A stretch of DNA of 64,000 bases from DATKYQ01 sp035528415. Lineage in GTDB: Bacteria; Myxococcota; B64-G9. A program made the translations under genes and the position numbers. Where the stretch lies: positions 1 through 64,000 of the forward strand of contig DATKYQ010000010.1 of NCBI GenBank assembly GCA_035528415.1, written 5' to 3'. The notes under the pieces were generated by a model. The model was given only the letters and a program-made list of their open reading frames with translations. It was not told where the DNA came from and did no database searches. Each line of letters begins with the position of its first letter. The stretch's first letter is position 1. Below, in pieces: positions 1-8,272 of the stretch.

Positions 1-22
1 CCCCTCCGCTTTTGGTTTTTCA

Positions 23-69
23 CCGGTCGAAAAAGCGATGTCCTTTACGGACATCGCTTTCCCGACCGG
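23..69. repeat. Long two-step hairpin at the island edge
   Basis: A perfect 12-bp inverted repeat (32-43 with 49-60, arm AAAGCGATGTCC) closes a 5-nt loop. It is extended outward, across 2-nt internal bulges, by a 7-bp pair (23-29 with 63-69, CCGGTCG/CGACCGG). It could be the terminator of a gene lying left of the window, a REP-like palindrome, or the end of a mobile element. There is no clean T-run after it, so a simple intrinsic terminator is not certain. It sits where base composition falls from GC-rich to AT-rich. Confidence 0.6.
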
Positions 70-188
70 CTTCACATCGTCGGTCTATGTAATCTTGGGA
101 TCAAGAAAGAGGAACGGTAGGGAAAACGCTGGCCTTAACACCAGACGATTCCGCAATTAGATATACTATTTCTCACGAAGGAGGGCAC

Positions 189-356
189 ATGGTTAACATG
201 TATCACTATCATTGGACAGCGGGAGGTTCGTGGGATATAATGGTTACTTATCCAGATAATGCAGATGATAACCAGGCGTTTGAGGATAAATTATTCACTA
301 ACACACCGAATGATTATGATGACTTAAGAATTTTGCAAATAAGACTCCATAAATAA
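189..356 (+). CDS. Small hypothetical protein, 55 aa
   Basis: This short reading frame has a very good ribosome binding site (AAGGAGGG at about 178-185) just before an ATG, ends in TAA, and is followed 18 nt later by the next gene. The product begins MVNMYHYHWTAGG, is acidic and aromatic-rich, and has no signal peptide or membrane segment. I do not recognise a family. Its low GC matches the following gene and not the rest of the window, so the two probably arrived together and may be co-transcribed. A poor promoter-like TATACT lies at 162-167, with no well-spaced -35 box. Confidence 0.6.
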   Translation: MVNMYHYHWTAGGSWDIMVTYPDNADDNQAFEDKLFTNTPNDYDDLRILQIRLHK

Positions 357-374
357 TAATGATTGGAGAATGAT

Positions 375-1274
375 ATGCATAACAAATACTTAAGAGTACT
401 AAATATTGCAGTATTGTCAGTTTACTGTCAGCTGACTGGGTCGTCCGACTCCGTGGCAAATAATCGTCATGATTGTTGCATACCTAGCTATTATGGTAGT
501 ATGAATTATACAATTAATACTGAATATCAGCCAAGGATGACAAAATCTCTGGCGAAAACATATGGCACGCCTTGGGTGTCTCGTATATTCTACGGATGGG
601 AACAAATAAAAGTAAAGCTATATGTAAGTAATGTTATTGATAGTACCTCGGATAAAGATTGTAAAATCTCGGTCAAGGATAGCGGAGACTGGCTAAAGAC
701 ATGTAGAATGAGAATTATCAATAGAGAAAATGGCCGTATTGTTTATAACCGTCTGTGGGATAAGCTGCCCAGGCCTTCAGGTAGAAGATCTGAGAAACTG
801 ATGACCACAATTAGTCCTGGAGAGTCGACTGGCGGTGAAAGGATAATATTGCCAGTTGATCATGATGGCTCGCCTCTGGAAAAAGGAATATATACTGTAA
901 AGGTTATATGCGATATGGATGCGCTTGTCCCATTATTGCATGGGACAACGAGCAAATGTAACTCAATACTAAAAAATAGGAATATAGTTGGAAATAGTGT
1001 GGTGGAAATTATAAAACCCTCGACAAGGCTCGAAAGAGCAGAAGAGGAAATGCATAAGGCATTTTGGTTGGGCATCTACACGCCAGAGGCAATACCACAC
1101 CTATTGAAGGTGCTTGAATATGACCCGAAAGGACGACAGGCAATGGAGTGGCTTTCTGGTGCATATATTAAAACAAATGAAATGGAGAAAGCAAAAAAGA
1201 TCATCAATAGATGCATAGAGGCAAATCCATATAGTAGGGCATGTAAAAATTATCGAAAAGAAATTAATATGTAA
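375..1274 (+). CDS. Exported protein with C-terminal TPR-like repeats, 299 aa
   Basis: I chose ATG 375 because GGAG lies 6 nt upstream; an in-frame TTG at 363 is less likely. The N-terminus (HNKYLRVLNIAVLSVYCQLTG) is basic then hydrophobic, as in a signal peptide or anchor, with a Cys but no clean lipobox. The middle has scattered Cys residues and no fold I recognise. The last 80 or so residues form two helical hairpins with TPR spacing (PEAIPHLLKVLEYDP and MEKAKKIINRCIEANP). Codon use is AT-rich, unlike every later gene in the window, which points to recent transfer. No function is assigned. Confidence 0.6.
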   Translation: MHNKYLRVLNIAVLSVYCQLTGSSDSVANNRHDCCIPSYYGSMNYTINTEYQPRMTKSLAKTYGTPWVSRIFYGWEQIKVKLYVSNVIDSTSDKDCKISVKDSGDWLKTCRMRIINRENGRIVYNRLWDKLPRPSGRRSEKLMTTISPGESTGGERIILPVDHDGSPLEKGIYTVKVICDMDALVPLLHGTTSKCNSILKNRNIVGNSVVEIIKPSTRLERAEEEMHKAFWLGIYTPEAIPHLLKVLEYDPKGRQAMEWLSGAYIKTNEMEKAKKIINRCIEANPYSRACKNYRKEINM

Positions 1275-1968
1275 CATATGTTACGTATGTCCGCCGCCCA
1301 TCGGACCTCTGATCAGGAGGGTTAACCGGTTTTTCGACATCTCGTTGACATGACCAAGATAGGACCAATCACGTCCACTATTGAACCACGTCCTGTCCAA
1401 TGTGTGCCGTAGAAGCACCATGTTGAAGGAGGAACCGAAAATGGGACCCTAGATGCATGATGCGTAAGCTCTGCGAAAGATGAAGGTAGGCCCTTCGGAG
1501 TCGGGTTCCAGAGCCAGGCTCCAAACCGCCACGAGCTGCTGTGGTCAAGAGCCATGGTAGTGAGCGTCGTGGGAAAAGACGGGTGAATAACCCGCCAGGT
1601 GTGAGACGGAAAGACGAACGCAAGTGAACCACTGTTGACGCGTCGTAAGACGAAAATCAGCATCAAAACTGAGGGCGATTGGATCTCTCAGGATGAGTTC
1701 ACCGGAAATCTGGTTACTGGGTGGATGGTGCTCGGCGTAAAGGTGGCGTGAGTCCGTCTCAGGCTTTTGCAGGGAACTACGGGAACCAGTCGTCTCGATG
1801 TGAAGGGAGAAATCCAAGTGGAAGAACCACAAGGGTGAGAGTACCGATGCGAGGCACTGGGGCGGACCAACCCGTACGAGCGATGAAGGCTGGTAATGCA
1901 GCTGGAGCAAAGGGGTTGGGTCAGATGGTCGCGGTTATCGCTCAACTGTCGATTGGCAGGAGGAGGCC

Positions 1969-3219
1969 ATGAGCGCGGCAAAACCATTCAACATCCCTAA
2001 GAAGTTGGTATGGCGAGCCTATCAGCTCGTGAAAGCCAACAAAGGAAGTGCGGGGATTGACCGGCAATCGCTGGAGGACTTCCAGCGAAAGCAAAAAGAC
2101 AATCTGTATCAGATATGGAATCGCATGTCCTCAGGCAGCTATATGCCACCGCCAGTGAAAGCCGTGGCTATTCCAAAGAAGAGCGGAGGGGAAAGGATTC
2201 TGGGTGTGCCGACAGTGGCAGATCGGATAGCGCAGATGGTTGTTAAGTTGGTCCTCGAACCCGAGGTCGACAGGATTTTCCTTCCGGACTCCTATGGGTA
2301 CCGGCCGGGTAAATCAGCGCTTGATGCCATCGGGACAACGCGTGAGCGATGTCGCCGGTGGGACTGGGTGCTTGAGTTCGACATCGTTGGCCTATTCGAC
2401 AACATTTCGCACGAGCTGTTGATGAAGGCAGTACGGAAGCATACGTCCATAAAGTGGGTTTTGCTGTACATCGAGCGATGGCTATGCGCGCCGATGGCGT
2501 ACCCTGATGGTACGGTCGTCGAGCGCACCTGCGGAACACCGCAGGGAGGTGTAGTCAGCCCGGTTTTAGCGAATCTGTTTATGCACTATGCATTCGACGC
2601 CTGGATGGGTCGCACTTACGTGAACAACCCATGGTGCCGCTATGCGGACGATGGATTGATACATTGTGAGAGCGAGCGACAGGCGATGGCTCTCAGAACA
2701 AGTCTCCAAAGTCGTTTTGCGGAATGCGGTCTGGAGCTGCATCCCAAGAAGACACAGATTGTTTACTGCAAAGACTACCGACGGAAAGGGACGTATCCGC
2801 GGACGCAATTCGATTTCCTTGGGTACACTTTTCGGCAACGGGTGGTCCGGCTGAGTCGACCGACACGCTTCTTTGTAGGGTTCGGTCCCGCAGTGAGCAA
2901 AGCGTCGATGAAATCGATGCGAACTCACGTTCGTCAGAGCGGTATCCGAAATCGGACGGACCTGAGTCTGTTGGAAATCGCCAAGAAATTCAATCCAACC
3001 CTGCGAGGGTGGTTGAACTACTACGGAGGTTACCGGCGGTCGGAGATGTACTTAGTACTGAGGCACTTCAATCTGACACTGGTAGCCTGGGCGATGGCCA
3101 AGTTTAAGAGATTTCGAAGACGCAAGACGGAGGCAAGTCGCTGGCTGATGAAAATCAGCAAGCGGGACCCTCGCCTATTTGCTCACTGGCAGGTGGGGAT
3201 GGTTGGATCGTTTATCTGA
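1969..3219 (+). CDS. ltrA: Group II intron reverse transcriptase/maturase
   Basis: This 416-aa protein is reverse-transcribed from and helps splice its own intron. RT blocks are visible in order: the RT-0/1 region with KKSGGERILGVPT (about 71-83), FDIVGLFDNISH with the first catalytic Asp at 138, GTPQGGVVSP (189-198), the YADD active site (225-228) and FDFLGYTF. These are followed by the maturase X domain, marked by RGWLNYYGGY. No HNH endonuclease follows, as in RmInt1-type proteins (about 420 aa) that home into DNA at replication forks. The start ATG is preceded by AGGAGGAGG. The frame is intact. Confidence 0.93.
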   Translation: MSAAKPFNIPKKLVWRAYQLVKANKGSAGIDRQSLEDFQRKQKDNLYQIWNRMSSGSYMPPPVKAVAIPKKSGGERILGVPTVADRIAQMVVKLVLEPEVDRIFLPDSYGYRPGKSALDAIGTTRERCRRWDWVLEFDIVGLFDNISHELLMKAVRKHTSIKWVLLYIERWLCAPMAYPDGTVVERTCGTPQGGVVSPVLANLFMHYAFDAWMGRTYVNNPWCRYADDGLIHCESERQAMALRTSLQSRFAECGLELHPKKTQIVYCKDYRRKGTYPRTQFDFLGYTFRQRVVRLSRPTRFFVGFGPAVSKASMKSMRTHVRQSGIRNRTDLSLLEIAKKFNPTLRGWLNYYGGYRRSEMYLVLRHFNLTLVAWAMAKFKRFRRRKTEASRWLMKISKRDPRLFAHWQVGMVGSFI

Positions 3220-3222
3220 TGG

Positions 3223-3256
3223 GAGCCGTGTGAGTCGAGAGGTTCACGCACGGTTC
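3223..3256 (+). ncRNA. Group II intron domain V (catalytic hairpin)
   Basis: A 34-nt hairpin starts GAGCCGUGUG and ends CACGCACGGUUC, with the AGC catalytic triad at 3224-3226 and a GAGA-type tetraloop. Length, triad and pairing match the domain V consensus. It lies 3 nt after the maturase stop codon. Domain VI (about 3257-3290) follows as a CUGAGGG/CCCUCGG stem. Confidence 0.85.
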
Positions 3257-3295
3257 TGCGAGAGGCTGAGGGTGAGATTCCCTCGGCCTACTCAC

Positions 3296-3570
3296 CTTCT
3301 CAGACGACACAAAAAGCAGCGAGAAAGGCTATCCGAACATGATGGGTGACAAATCATCTGCAAAGAAGTCGATCGATGGCTTTGGCGGTCTATCGCGATG
3401 ATTCCTGCATCGTGACAACTCAATAGGCGCCACGACCGCTGTTTCTGGCACAAAGGCAAAAAGCGGTTCCTTCCGTCGTCAAATCGCAGGTAAATACCAA
3501 AACCGCATCGAGCCAAAAACGAGCTAAAAACGATCTTGTGCCAAGCCCCCTGTGGCGCTAGACTCCCGGC
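3296..3570. other. Non-coding stretch after the intron
   Basis: These 275 nt between the intron's 3' end and the zinc-ribbon gene contain no convincing gene. Frames on both strands are short and lack ribosome binding sites. The stretch is the 3' exon side of the intron and marks the return to GC-rich chromosome. I see no tRNA, clear terminator or long repeat in it. Confidence 0.5.
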
Positions 3571-4356
3571 ATGCGCTGTCCGAACTGCGGAAAAGAGGTG
3601 CCTGACGGCACCGCGATTTGCGAGCACTGCGACCACATTCTGGATAAGTCGTTCCTGGGAGGCGGGTTCACCGACGACTCCGCCGGAGAGAGCGGCGGCA
3701 ACTACGACCAGGATGGCTCCTCTGGCTCTGACGACCAGGCCTCGCCGGGCGGTGACCAAGTCGATCGCGAGATGGAGGCCCTCAGGCGCCGCCGGCGGGT
3801 CGAGAAGAATCCGCCGCGCGGGGCCTCCGGTATCGAGGAAAGCAAAGACCTGGGCGAGGAAGCCGGCAAGTTGGTCAAGGACGTAAAGGGGACGTTTTCG
3901 AACGCCTGGGGCTTCTACAAGAAGCAGGACACGTCCGATAAGCTTTGCACGGCGGGAGCCGCCTTCGTTGTCTTGTTTGTCTTTTTCCCCTGGGTGACGA
4001 TTTCGGGCGCTTCATCTATTACCAAGATCGGCATCGAGGTCGGCGGTTGGTTCTCGATGCTGATGGGAGCCGCCATGATCGCGCTGATATACATGCGCGG
4101 CCAGAAACACTGGCGCGACAAGCAAAAAGTCGTCATCTACGCCCAGGCCGGCGTGGCCGGCTTGACTCTCATCTCTCTATTGATCCAGATGGGCAAGCTG
4201 AGTTCGCTCACCGCGGCCGACACCGACTCTCCCCTGGAGATGACTTTGGGCACGCACATCCAGATCGGCCTGGTTTTCAGCATGTTAGGGGCCATCGCCA
4301 TGGCGGCCGGCGCGGGGTTGCTCTTGAAGGAGAAAGTGTTGGCTAAGAAGGGTTGA
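3571..4356 (+). CDS. Zinc-ribbon multi-pass membrane protein, 261 aa
   Basis: The N-terminus is a two-CxxC zinc ribbon (CPNCG at 3-7, CEHC at 18-21) of the zinc-ribbon_2 type. A Gly/Ser/Asp-rich linker and a charged region up to about residue 125 follow. The C-terminal half has four hydrophobic helices, including AAFVVLFVFFPWVTISG and a final pair ending before VLAKKG. Such architecture is common in Myxococcota and unassigned. The last 14 bp overlap the 3' end of dxr on the other strand. A function in envelope sensing is possible, but nothing here shows it. Confidence 0.8.
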   Translation: MRCPNCGKEVPDGTAICEHCDHILDKSFLGGGFTDDSAGESGGNYDQDGSSGSDDQASPGGDQVDREMEALRRRRRVEKNPPRGASGIEESKDLGEEAGKLVKDVKGTFSNAWGFYKKQDTSDKLCTAGAAFVVLFVFFPWVTISGASSITKIGIEVGGWFSMLMGAAMIALIYMRGQKHWRDKQKVVIYAQAGVAGLTLISLLIQMGKLSSLTAADTDSPLEMTLGTHIQIGLVFSMLGAIAMAAGAGLLLKEKVLAKKG

Positions 4357-5527
4357 ATTTCGCGCAGATCTTTTTGGCCAGTTCGGCTCCTTGGCAGCCT
4401 GCTCGCTTGATGTCCTCGATCGTGTCCGCGGGCGGGTTGCCAGCGGCATCGAGCACCCGCGCCAGAATATCGGTGATCTCGGTAAAGCGTATTCGTCCTT
4501 CCAGGAATGCCGCGACCGCCACCTCGTCGGCCACCGACAGGACGGCGGGTAGCCCTCCGCCGCCCTCCAGCGCCCGGCGACACAGGCGCAGGGCGGGGTA
4601 GGAGTCCTCGCCAGCTGAATGAAATGTCAGACCCGGCACGGCGGTCAAGTCGGGGGCGCGTGCGCCCGCCAGTTTTCCGGGGAGATCGAGCAGCCCGGGA
4701 AAACTAAGGGCATGGGCGATCGACAGGCGCATGTCCGGCCGGGCCAGCTGTGCCAGCAGCGAGCCGTCGACCATCTCGAGCATGGCGTGCACCTGGCTCT
4801 GGGGGTGGACCAGGACCTCTATTCGCGCCGGGGGCAGATCGAAAAGCCAGCGGGCCTCCATGATCTCAAAACCCTTGTTCATCATGCTGGCGCTGTCGAT
4901 GCTAACCTTGGCGCCCATGTTCCAGTTGGGATGCGCCAGGGCTTCTTCCGGCGTGACCCGCATGAGTTCTTCGCGCGGGCGCCCGAAGAACGGTCCGCCC
5001 GAGGCAGTCAGGATCAGCTTGTGAACCTGTTCAGGGTCGACCCCGGCCAGTAGCTGGTGAGCGGCGGCATGCTCCGAATCTACGGGCAGGATGACGGCTC
5101 CGTGTGCCCTGGCCTCCGACATGACCAGTCTGCCGGCCATCACCAGTGCCTCCTTGTTGGCCAAGGCCACGGTCTTGCCGGCCTGCACGGCCGCAAAGAC
5201 GGGATCCAGGCCGGCGCCGCCTACGATCGCCGCAACCAGTATGTCGACATCCGGCTCGCGACTAAGCGCCGCGATCTCGTCGGGGCCGGCGAGGATTTCG
5301 ACAGAGTCGCCACAAAGCCTGGTTTTCAAATCCTCGGCCGCCGCCGGATCGGCCAGCGCGGCCACCCGGGGACGGTGCCGGGCGACGAGTTCGAGCATGG
5401 CATTCACGTTGCGATTTGCAGCCAGCGCCACTACCCTGAAGCGCTCGGGAAAGGCGGCGATCACTTCGAGGGCCTGGCGGCCGACGGAACCGGTCGCTCC
5501 CAGGACGGCAATACCCAGGCGGCTCAT
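4343..5527 (-). CDS. dxr: 1-deoxy-D-xylulose 5-phosphate reductoisomerase
   Basis: DXR catalyses the NADPH-dependent conversion of DXP to MEP, the committed step of the non-mevalonate isoprenoid pathway, in the cytosol. The 394-aa protein has the usual length. Visible are the dinucleotide-binding GATGSVG (10-16), the metal-site block PVDSEHAAAHQLL, the flexible-loop region TASGGPFFGRP, and KVSIDSASMMNKGFE. It starts 1 nt after uppS ends and is the last gene of the rpsB-to-dxr operon. In many proteobacteria cdsA precedes and rseP follows dxr; neither is present here. Confidence 0.97.
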   Translation of the reverse strand: MSRLGIAVLGATGSVGRQALEVIAAFPERFRVVALAANRNVNAMLELVARHRPRVAALADPAAAEDLKTRLCGDSVEILAGPDEIAALSREPDVDILVAAIVGGAGLDPVFAAVQAGKTVALANKEALVMAGRLVMSEARAHGAVILPVDSEHAAAHQLLAGVDPEQVHKLILTASGGPFFGRPREELMRVTPEEALAHPNWNMGAKVSIDSASMMNKGFEIMEARWLFDLPPARIEVLVHPQSQVHAMLEMVDGSLLAQLARPDMRLSIAHALSFPGLLDLPGKLAGARAPDLTAVPGLTFHSAGEDSYPALRLCRRALEGGGGLPAVLSVADEVAVAAFLEGRIRFTEITDILARVLDAAGNPPADTIEDIKRAGCQGAELAKKICAKFNPS

Positions 5528-5528
5528 C

Positions 5529-6284
5529 TCAACCGCCTTGTTCGATCTGTTCGTCGGTCAGGCCGAAGCGGCGCCGGCGTTTCTGGTAGTCGGCCAGTGC
5601 CCGCAGCAGATCCTGCTCGCCGAAGTCGGGCCAGAGCTTGTTCGAGAAGTGGAATTCGGCGTAGGCGCTTTGCCACAGCAAGAAGTTCGAGATGCGCTTC
5701 TCGCCCCCGGTGCGGATGATCAGGTCGGGATCGGGCATGCCCGCGGTATAAAGAAACGACGAGAATCGCCGGGAGTCTACCTGCTCCGGCTCGATCTTTC
5801 CAAGCCTCGCCCTGCGGACCAGGTTGCGCGCCGCCCTGGTGATTTCCTCGCGGGATCCGTAGCTGAGGGCCAGGGCCAGGGTCATCGAGCGGTTCTTGCG
5901 GGTGGCGGCGATGAGATTCATAAGTTGCTCGCGCACGTCAGGCGGCACGCGGCGCAACTCTCCCAGGCGCACCACGCGGATGTCCCGCTGCATGATCTCC
6001 TGCCATTCCTTGACGATGAATTCGGCCAGCAGGTTCATCAAGGCCCGCACTTCTCCCGGCGGCCGACCCCAGTTCTGCGCCGAGAAGGCGAACAGAGTCA
6101 GGTTGGCTATGCCCAGCCGGCGACAGGTTCTGACGACCCGGCGCACGGCCTTGCTCCCCTCGCGGTGACCCAGGGAACGCTCCATCCCCCGCCGGCAGGC
6201 CCAGCGCCCGTTGCCGTCCATGATGATACCGACATGGCGCGGGAGGCGTTTGGGATCAATGCGCTTTATACTCGTGCCGGGCAT
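5529..6284 (-). CDS. uppS: Undecaprenyl diphosphate synthase (cis-prenyltransferase)
   Basis: UppS elongates farnesyl diphosphate with isopentenyl diphosphate to give the C55 lipid carrier used for peptidoglycan and polysaccharide export. The signature HVGIIMDGNGRWA includes the catalytic Asp at residue 23, and the family block LTLFAFSAQNWGRP follows. The C-terminal region has DLIIRTGGEKRISNFLLWQ and the substrate-binding acidic stretch FHFSNKLWPDF. At 251 aa the length is typical. It abuts both the preceding membrane-protein gene and dxr with no gap, so all three must be one transcript. Confidence 0.97.
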   Translation of the reverse strand: MPGTSIKRIDPKRLPRHVGIIMDGNGRWACRRGMERSLGHREGSKAVRRVVRTCRRLGIANLTLFAFSAQNWGRPPGEVRALMNLLAEFIVKEWQEIMQRDIRVVRLGELRRVPPDVREQLMNLIAATRKNRSMTLALALSYGSREEITRAARNLVRRARLGKIEPEQVDSRRFSSFLYTAGMPDPDLIIRTGGEKRISNFLLWQSAYAEFHFSNKLWPDFGEQDLLRALADYQKRRRRFGLTDEQIEQGG

Positions 6285-6902
6285 CTATATGCCCTCCTTG
6301 TTGCGATCGCCGACTTGAGAGAGCTTTCTCTGGGCCAAAAGGCCTACCAGGAAGATAAGCCCCAGGATGATCATGTAGTATGTCGGGTGTCGTGCCTGGA
6401 AACCACACAGCCAGGGCATGCCCAGTGAGGCCAGTGCCGCAATTGTCCCCCAGGCGAAGGCCAGGGCGCCAAGGAACGATGTCGACATCATAACCAGTGC
6501 ACGCATCTGCCACATGCTCAAGAAACCGCCGGCCGCGAAGCCGGGAAAGAAACCCCACGGAAAAGCCCCCGGGGAGATTACCAGGCGAGCGGCCTCGCCG
6601 GCGCAAATACCCAGGCTGGTTCCGGCGACGATGAAAAGTACTGCTTTTGCCAGGGGGTTCGCAAGCAAGAGAAGGGCCAAGCCCCCGACGGCGATACCCC
6701 AGCCCAGATCGACTCCGATCCACTTGGCCAGCAAGGCGCCTGCCAAGGAGCCTATGAAAAACCCGCAGGCTGCAAGCGTCAGACGATGCAGACGCCAGCC
6801 GAAGACCAGGAAAATCAGGCCGACAAGCGCCACCATGGCCGCGTAGGCGGGCGGCAACCCGTGCTCGAAGCCTAGAATGCGGTCGATGCGGGTTGCGCTC
6901 AT
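6285..6902 (-). CDS. TM198/DUF4203-like membrane protein, 205 aa
   Basis: Almost the whole protein is hydrophobic: about six or seven helices rich in Gly and Ala (for example AACGFFIGSLAGALLAKW and PLAKAVLFIVAGTSLGICAG), as in the TMEM198/DUF4203 family, whose role in bacteria is unknown. It lies 15 nt after frr and directly against uppS. It is not cdsA: there is no CDP-alcohol signature and it is too short. Its position in a translation/lipid-carrier operon suggests an envelope role, but that is inference only. Confidence 0.75.
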   Translation of the reverse strand: MSATRIDRILGFEHGLPPAYAAMVALVGLIFLVFGWRLHRLTLAACGFFIGSLAGALLAKWIGVDLGWGIAVGGLALLLLANPLAKAVLFIVAGTSLGICAGEAARLVISPGAFPWGFFPGFAAGGFLSMWQMRALVMMSTSFLGALAFAWGTIAALASLGMPWLCGFQARHPTYYMIILGLIFLVGLLAQRKLSQVGDRNKEGI

Positions 6903-6917
6903 GGTGGCTCCCCGGGA

Positions 6918-7475
6918 TCAAACTTCCATGATCTCCTTTTCTTTTTCTGAAAAGACCTCACCAATTTTCTCAATGGCTTTATCGGTTTCCTTCTGGATTC
7001 GATTGAAACCGCGCTTTTTGTCGTCCTCGGAGATGTCCTTGCTCTTTTCGAGTTCCTTGAGGAATTCATTGCCGTCCCGGCGGTGATTCCTGATACTTAC
7101 CTTGGCGTTCTCGGAGAGCTTGCGGCACTGTTTAACCAATTCCCGGCGCCGCTCCTCGGTCAAACTGGGGATCGGCAGGCGGATGATTTCTCCGTCGCTT
7201 TGCGGGTTCAGCCCGATTTCCGCAACGTGGATGGCTTTCTCGATATCCTGGATGAGCGCTTTCTCCCACGGCTTGATTACGATCTGGCGCGCGTCGGGGA
7301 TGGAGAGCGAGGCTACCTGGTTCAGCGGCACTTTCGATCCATAGTACTCAACTCGCACCGGTTCCAGCACTGCCAGGTTGGCCCGCCCGGTGCGCACCCG
7401 GCCCAACTCGCGTTTGAAGGCATCGATCGCCTTATTCTGGTTCTCGGTAAGATCCTTGATTACATCGTCAATCAT
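6918..7475 (-). CDS. frr: Ribosome recycling factor
   Basis: RRF works with EF-G to split post-termination ribosomes. The 185-aa length is canonical. The N-terminal helix carries GRVRTGRANLAVLEPVRVEYYG, typical of the family, followed by PLNQVASLSIPDARQIVIKPW and the C-terminal helices with SLTEERRRELVKQ. It follows pyrH by 36 nt in the conserved rpsB-tsf-pyrH-frr order. Nothing is unusual. Confidence 0.98.
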   Translation of the reverse strand: MIDDVIKDLTENQNKAIDAFKRELGRVRTGRANLAVLEPVRVEYYGSKVPLNQVASLSIPDARQIVIKPWEKALIQDIEKAIHVAEIGLNPQSDGEIIRLPIPSLTEERRRELVKQCRKLSENAKVSIRNHRRDGNEFLKELEKSKDISEDDKKRGFNRIQKETDKAIEKIGEVFSEKEKEIMEV

Positions 7476-7511
7476 GTCTTCATCTCCCCTCGGAGAACGG
7501 CGCCCGGGGCA

Positions 7512-8246
7512 TCAGGCGGTCGCTAAATCGCCGACGAGCGTGCCAACATCCTGACCCTGGATTGCCTTGAGCATGTTTCCCCTGTCGGTCAGCTTGAAGA
7601 CTACTATGGGCAAGCGGTTGTCCATGCACAGGGAAACGGCGGTGGCGTCCATGACCTTGAGATCGCGCTTGAGCACATCCATGTACGTCAGGTGCTTGAA
7701 GCGGCGGGCGTTGGGATCTTTCAGCGGATCCGAATCGTAGACCCCGTCGACACGCGTCGCCTTCATCAGCGCCTCGGCTTTCAACTCCATGGCCCTGAGC
7801 GCCGCGGCCGTGTCGGTGGTGAAATAGGGGTTGCCGGTGCCGCCGGCCAGCAGGACCACCCGGCCTTTTTCCATATGCCGGATGCCGCGACGCCGGATGT
7901 ATGGCTCGGCCACCTCGTTGACCGACAGGGCGCTCATCACTCGGGTCTCAGCGCCCGCTTTTTCGAGCGCCTCCTGCAGCGCCATGCAGTTTATGACCGT
8001 GGCCAGCATGCCCATGTAGTCGCCGGTGGCGCGGTCGATGCCGGCCTCCGCGGCTTGCAGGCCCCTGATAATGTTGCCGCCACCGACGACCAATGCAAGC
8101 TGGACTCCAAGCGAGCGTATCTCGACCAACTCGGAGACGATTTCGGAAAGAACGGCGGCGGAAATGGTTGCCGCGTCGCCTTGATCATCTCCGCGAAGCG
8201 CCTCACCTGAGAGCTTCAAAAGGACGCGCTTGAATTTGGGTTCCAT
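7512..8246 (-). CDS. pyrH: UMP kinase
   Basis: PyrH phosphorylates UMP to UDP in pyrimidine nucleotide synthesis. The protein belongs to the amino-acid-kinase fold: KRVLLKLSGEAL near the N-terminus, VVGGGNIIRG, and the C-terminal LCMDNRLPIVVF. I place the start at ATG 8246 (244 aa), which has GAAGGGG upstream; an in-frame GTG at 8267 would add seven residues. It lies 26 nt after tsf. Confidence 0.96.
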   Translation of the reverse strand: MEPKFKRVLLKLSGEALRGDDQGDAATISAAVLSEIVSELVEIRSLGVQLALVVGGGNIIRGLQAAEAGIDRATGDYMGMLATVINCMALQEALEKAGAETRVMSALSVNEVAEPYIRRRGIRHMEKGRVVLLAGGTGNPYFTTDTAAALRAMELKAEALMKATRVDGVYDSDPLKDPNARRFKHLTYMDVLKRDLKVMDATAVSLCMDNRLPIVVFKLTDRGNMLKAIQGQDVGTLVGDLATA

Positions 8247-8272
8247 GGCTTCCCCTTCGGGCAGCACTCCCT

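Larger units (their letters stand above)
1402..3295 (+). mobile_element. Group II intron, RmInt1/class D-like
   Basis: The proposed 5' end is GUGUG at 1402, fitting the GUGYG consensus. About 560 nt of structured, gene-free sequence follows (ribozyme domains I-IV), then the maturase ORF at 1969-3219, a 34-nt domain V, a domain VI hairpin, and an end in ...CUACUCAC (AY) at 3295. The total is about 1.9 kb, usual for introns whose protein lacks an endonuclease domain. The elements look complete, so the intron may be active. The 3' end is better supported than the 5' end, which is inferred only from the consensus. Confidence 0.75.

Noticed and set aside
1969..3219. Reverse transcriptase as a retron or diversity-generating RT
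   Set aside because: A maturase X domain and a canonical intron domain V directly follow it, and no template repeat or msr/msd was seen, so it is a group II intron protein.
3296..3570. Transposase remnant in the gap after the intron
   Set aside because: Short frames such as one reading FWHKGKKRFLPS were inspected, but stops interrupt them and no motif supports a transposase.
5091..6428. 445-codon plus-strand frame across uppS and dxr
   Set aside because: It lies wholly over two confidently assigned genes and has no start site or motif of its own.
6285..6902. cdsA in its usual place between uppS and dxr
   Set aside because: The protein is short, lies before uppS, and lacks the CDP-alcohol synthase signature.
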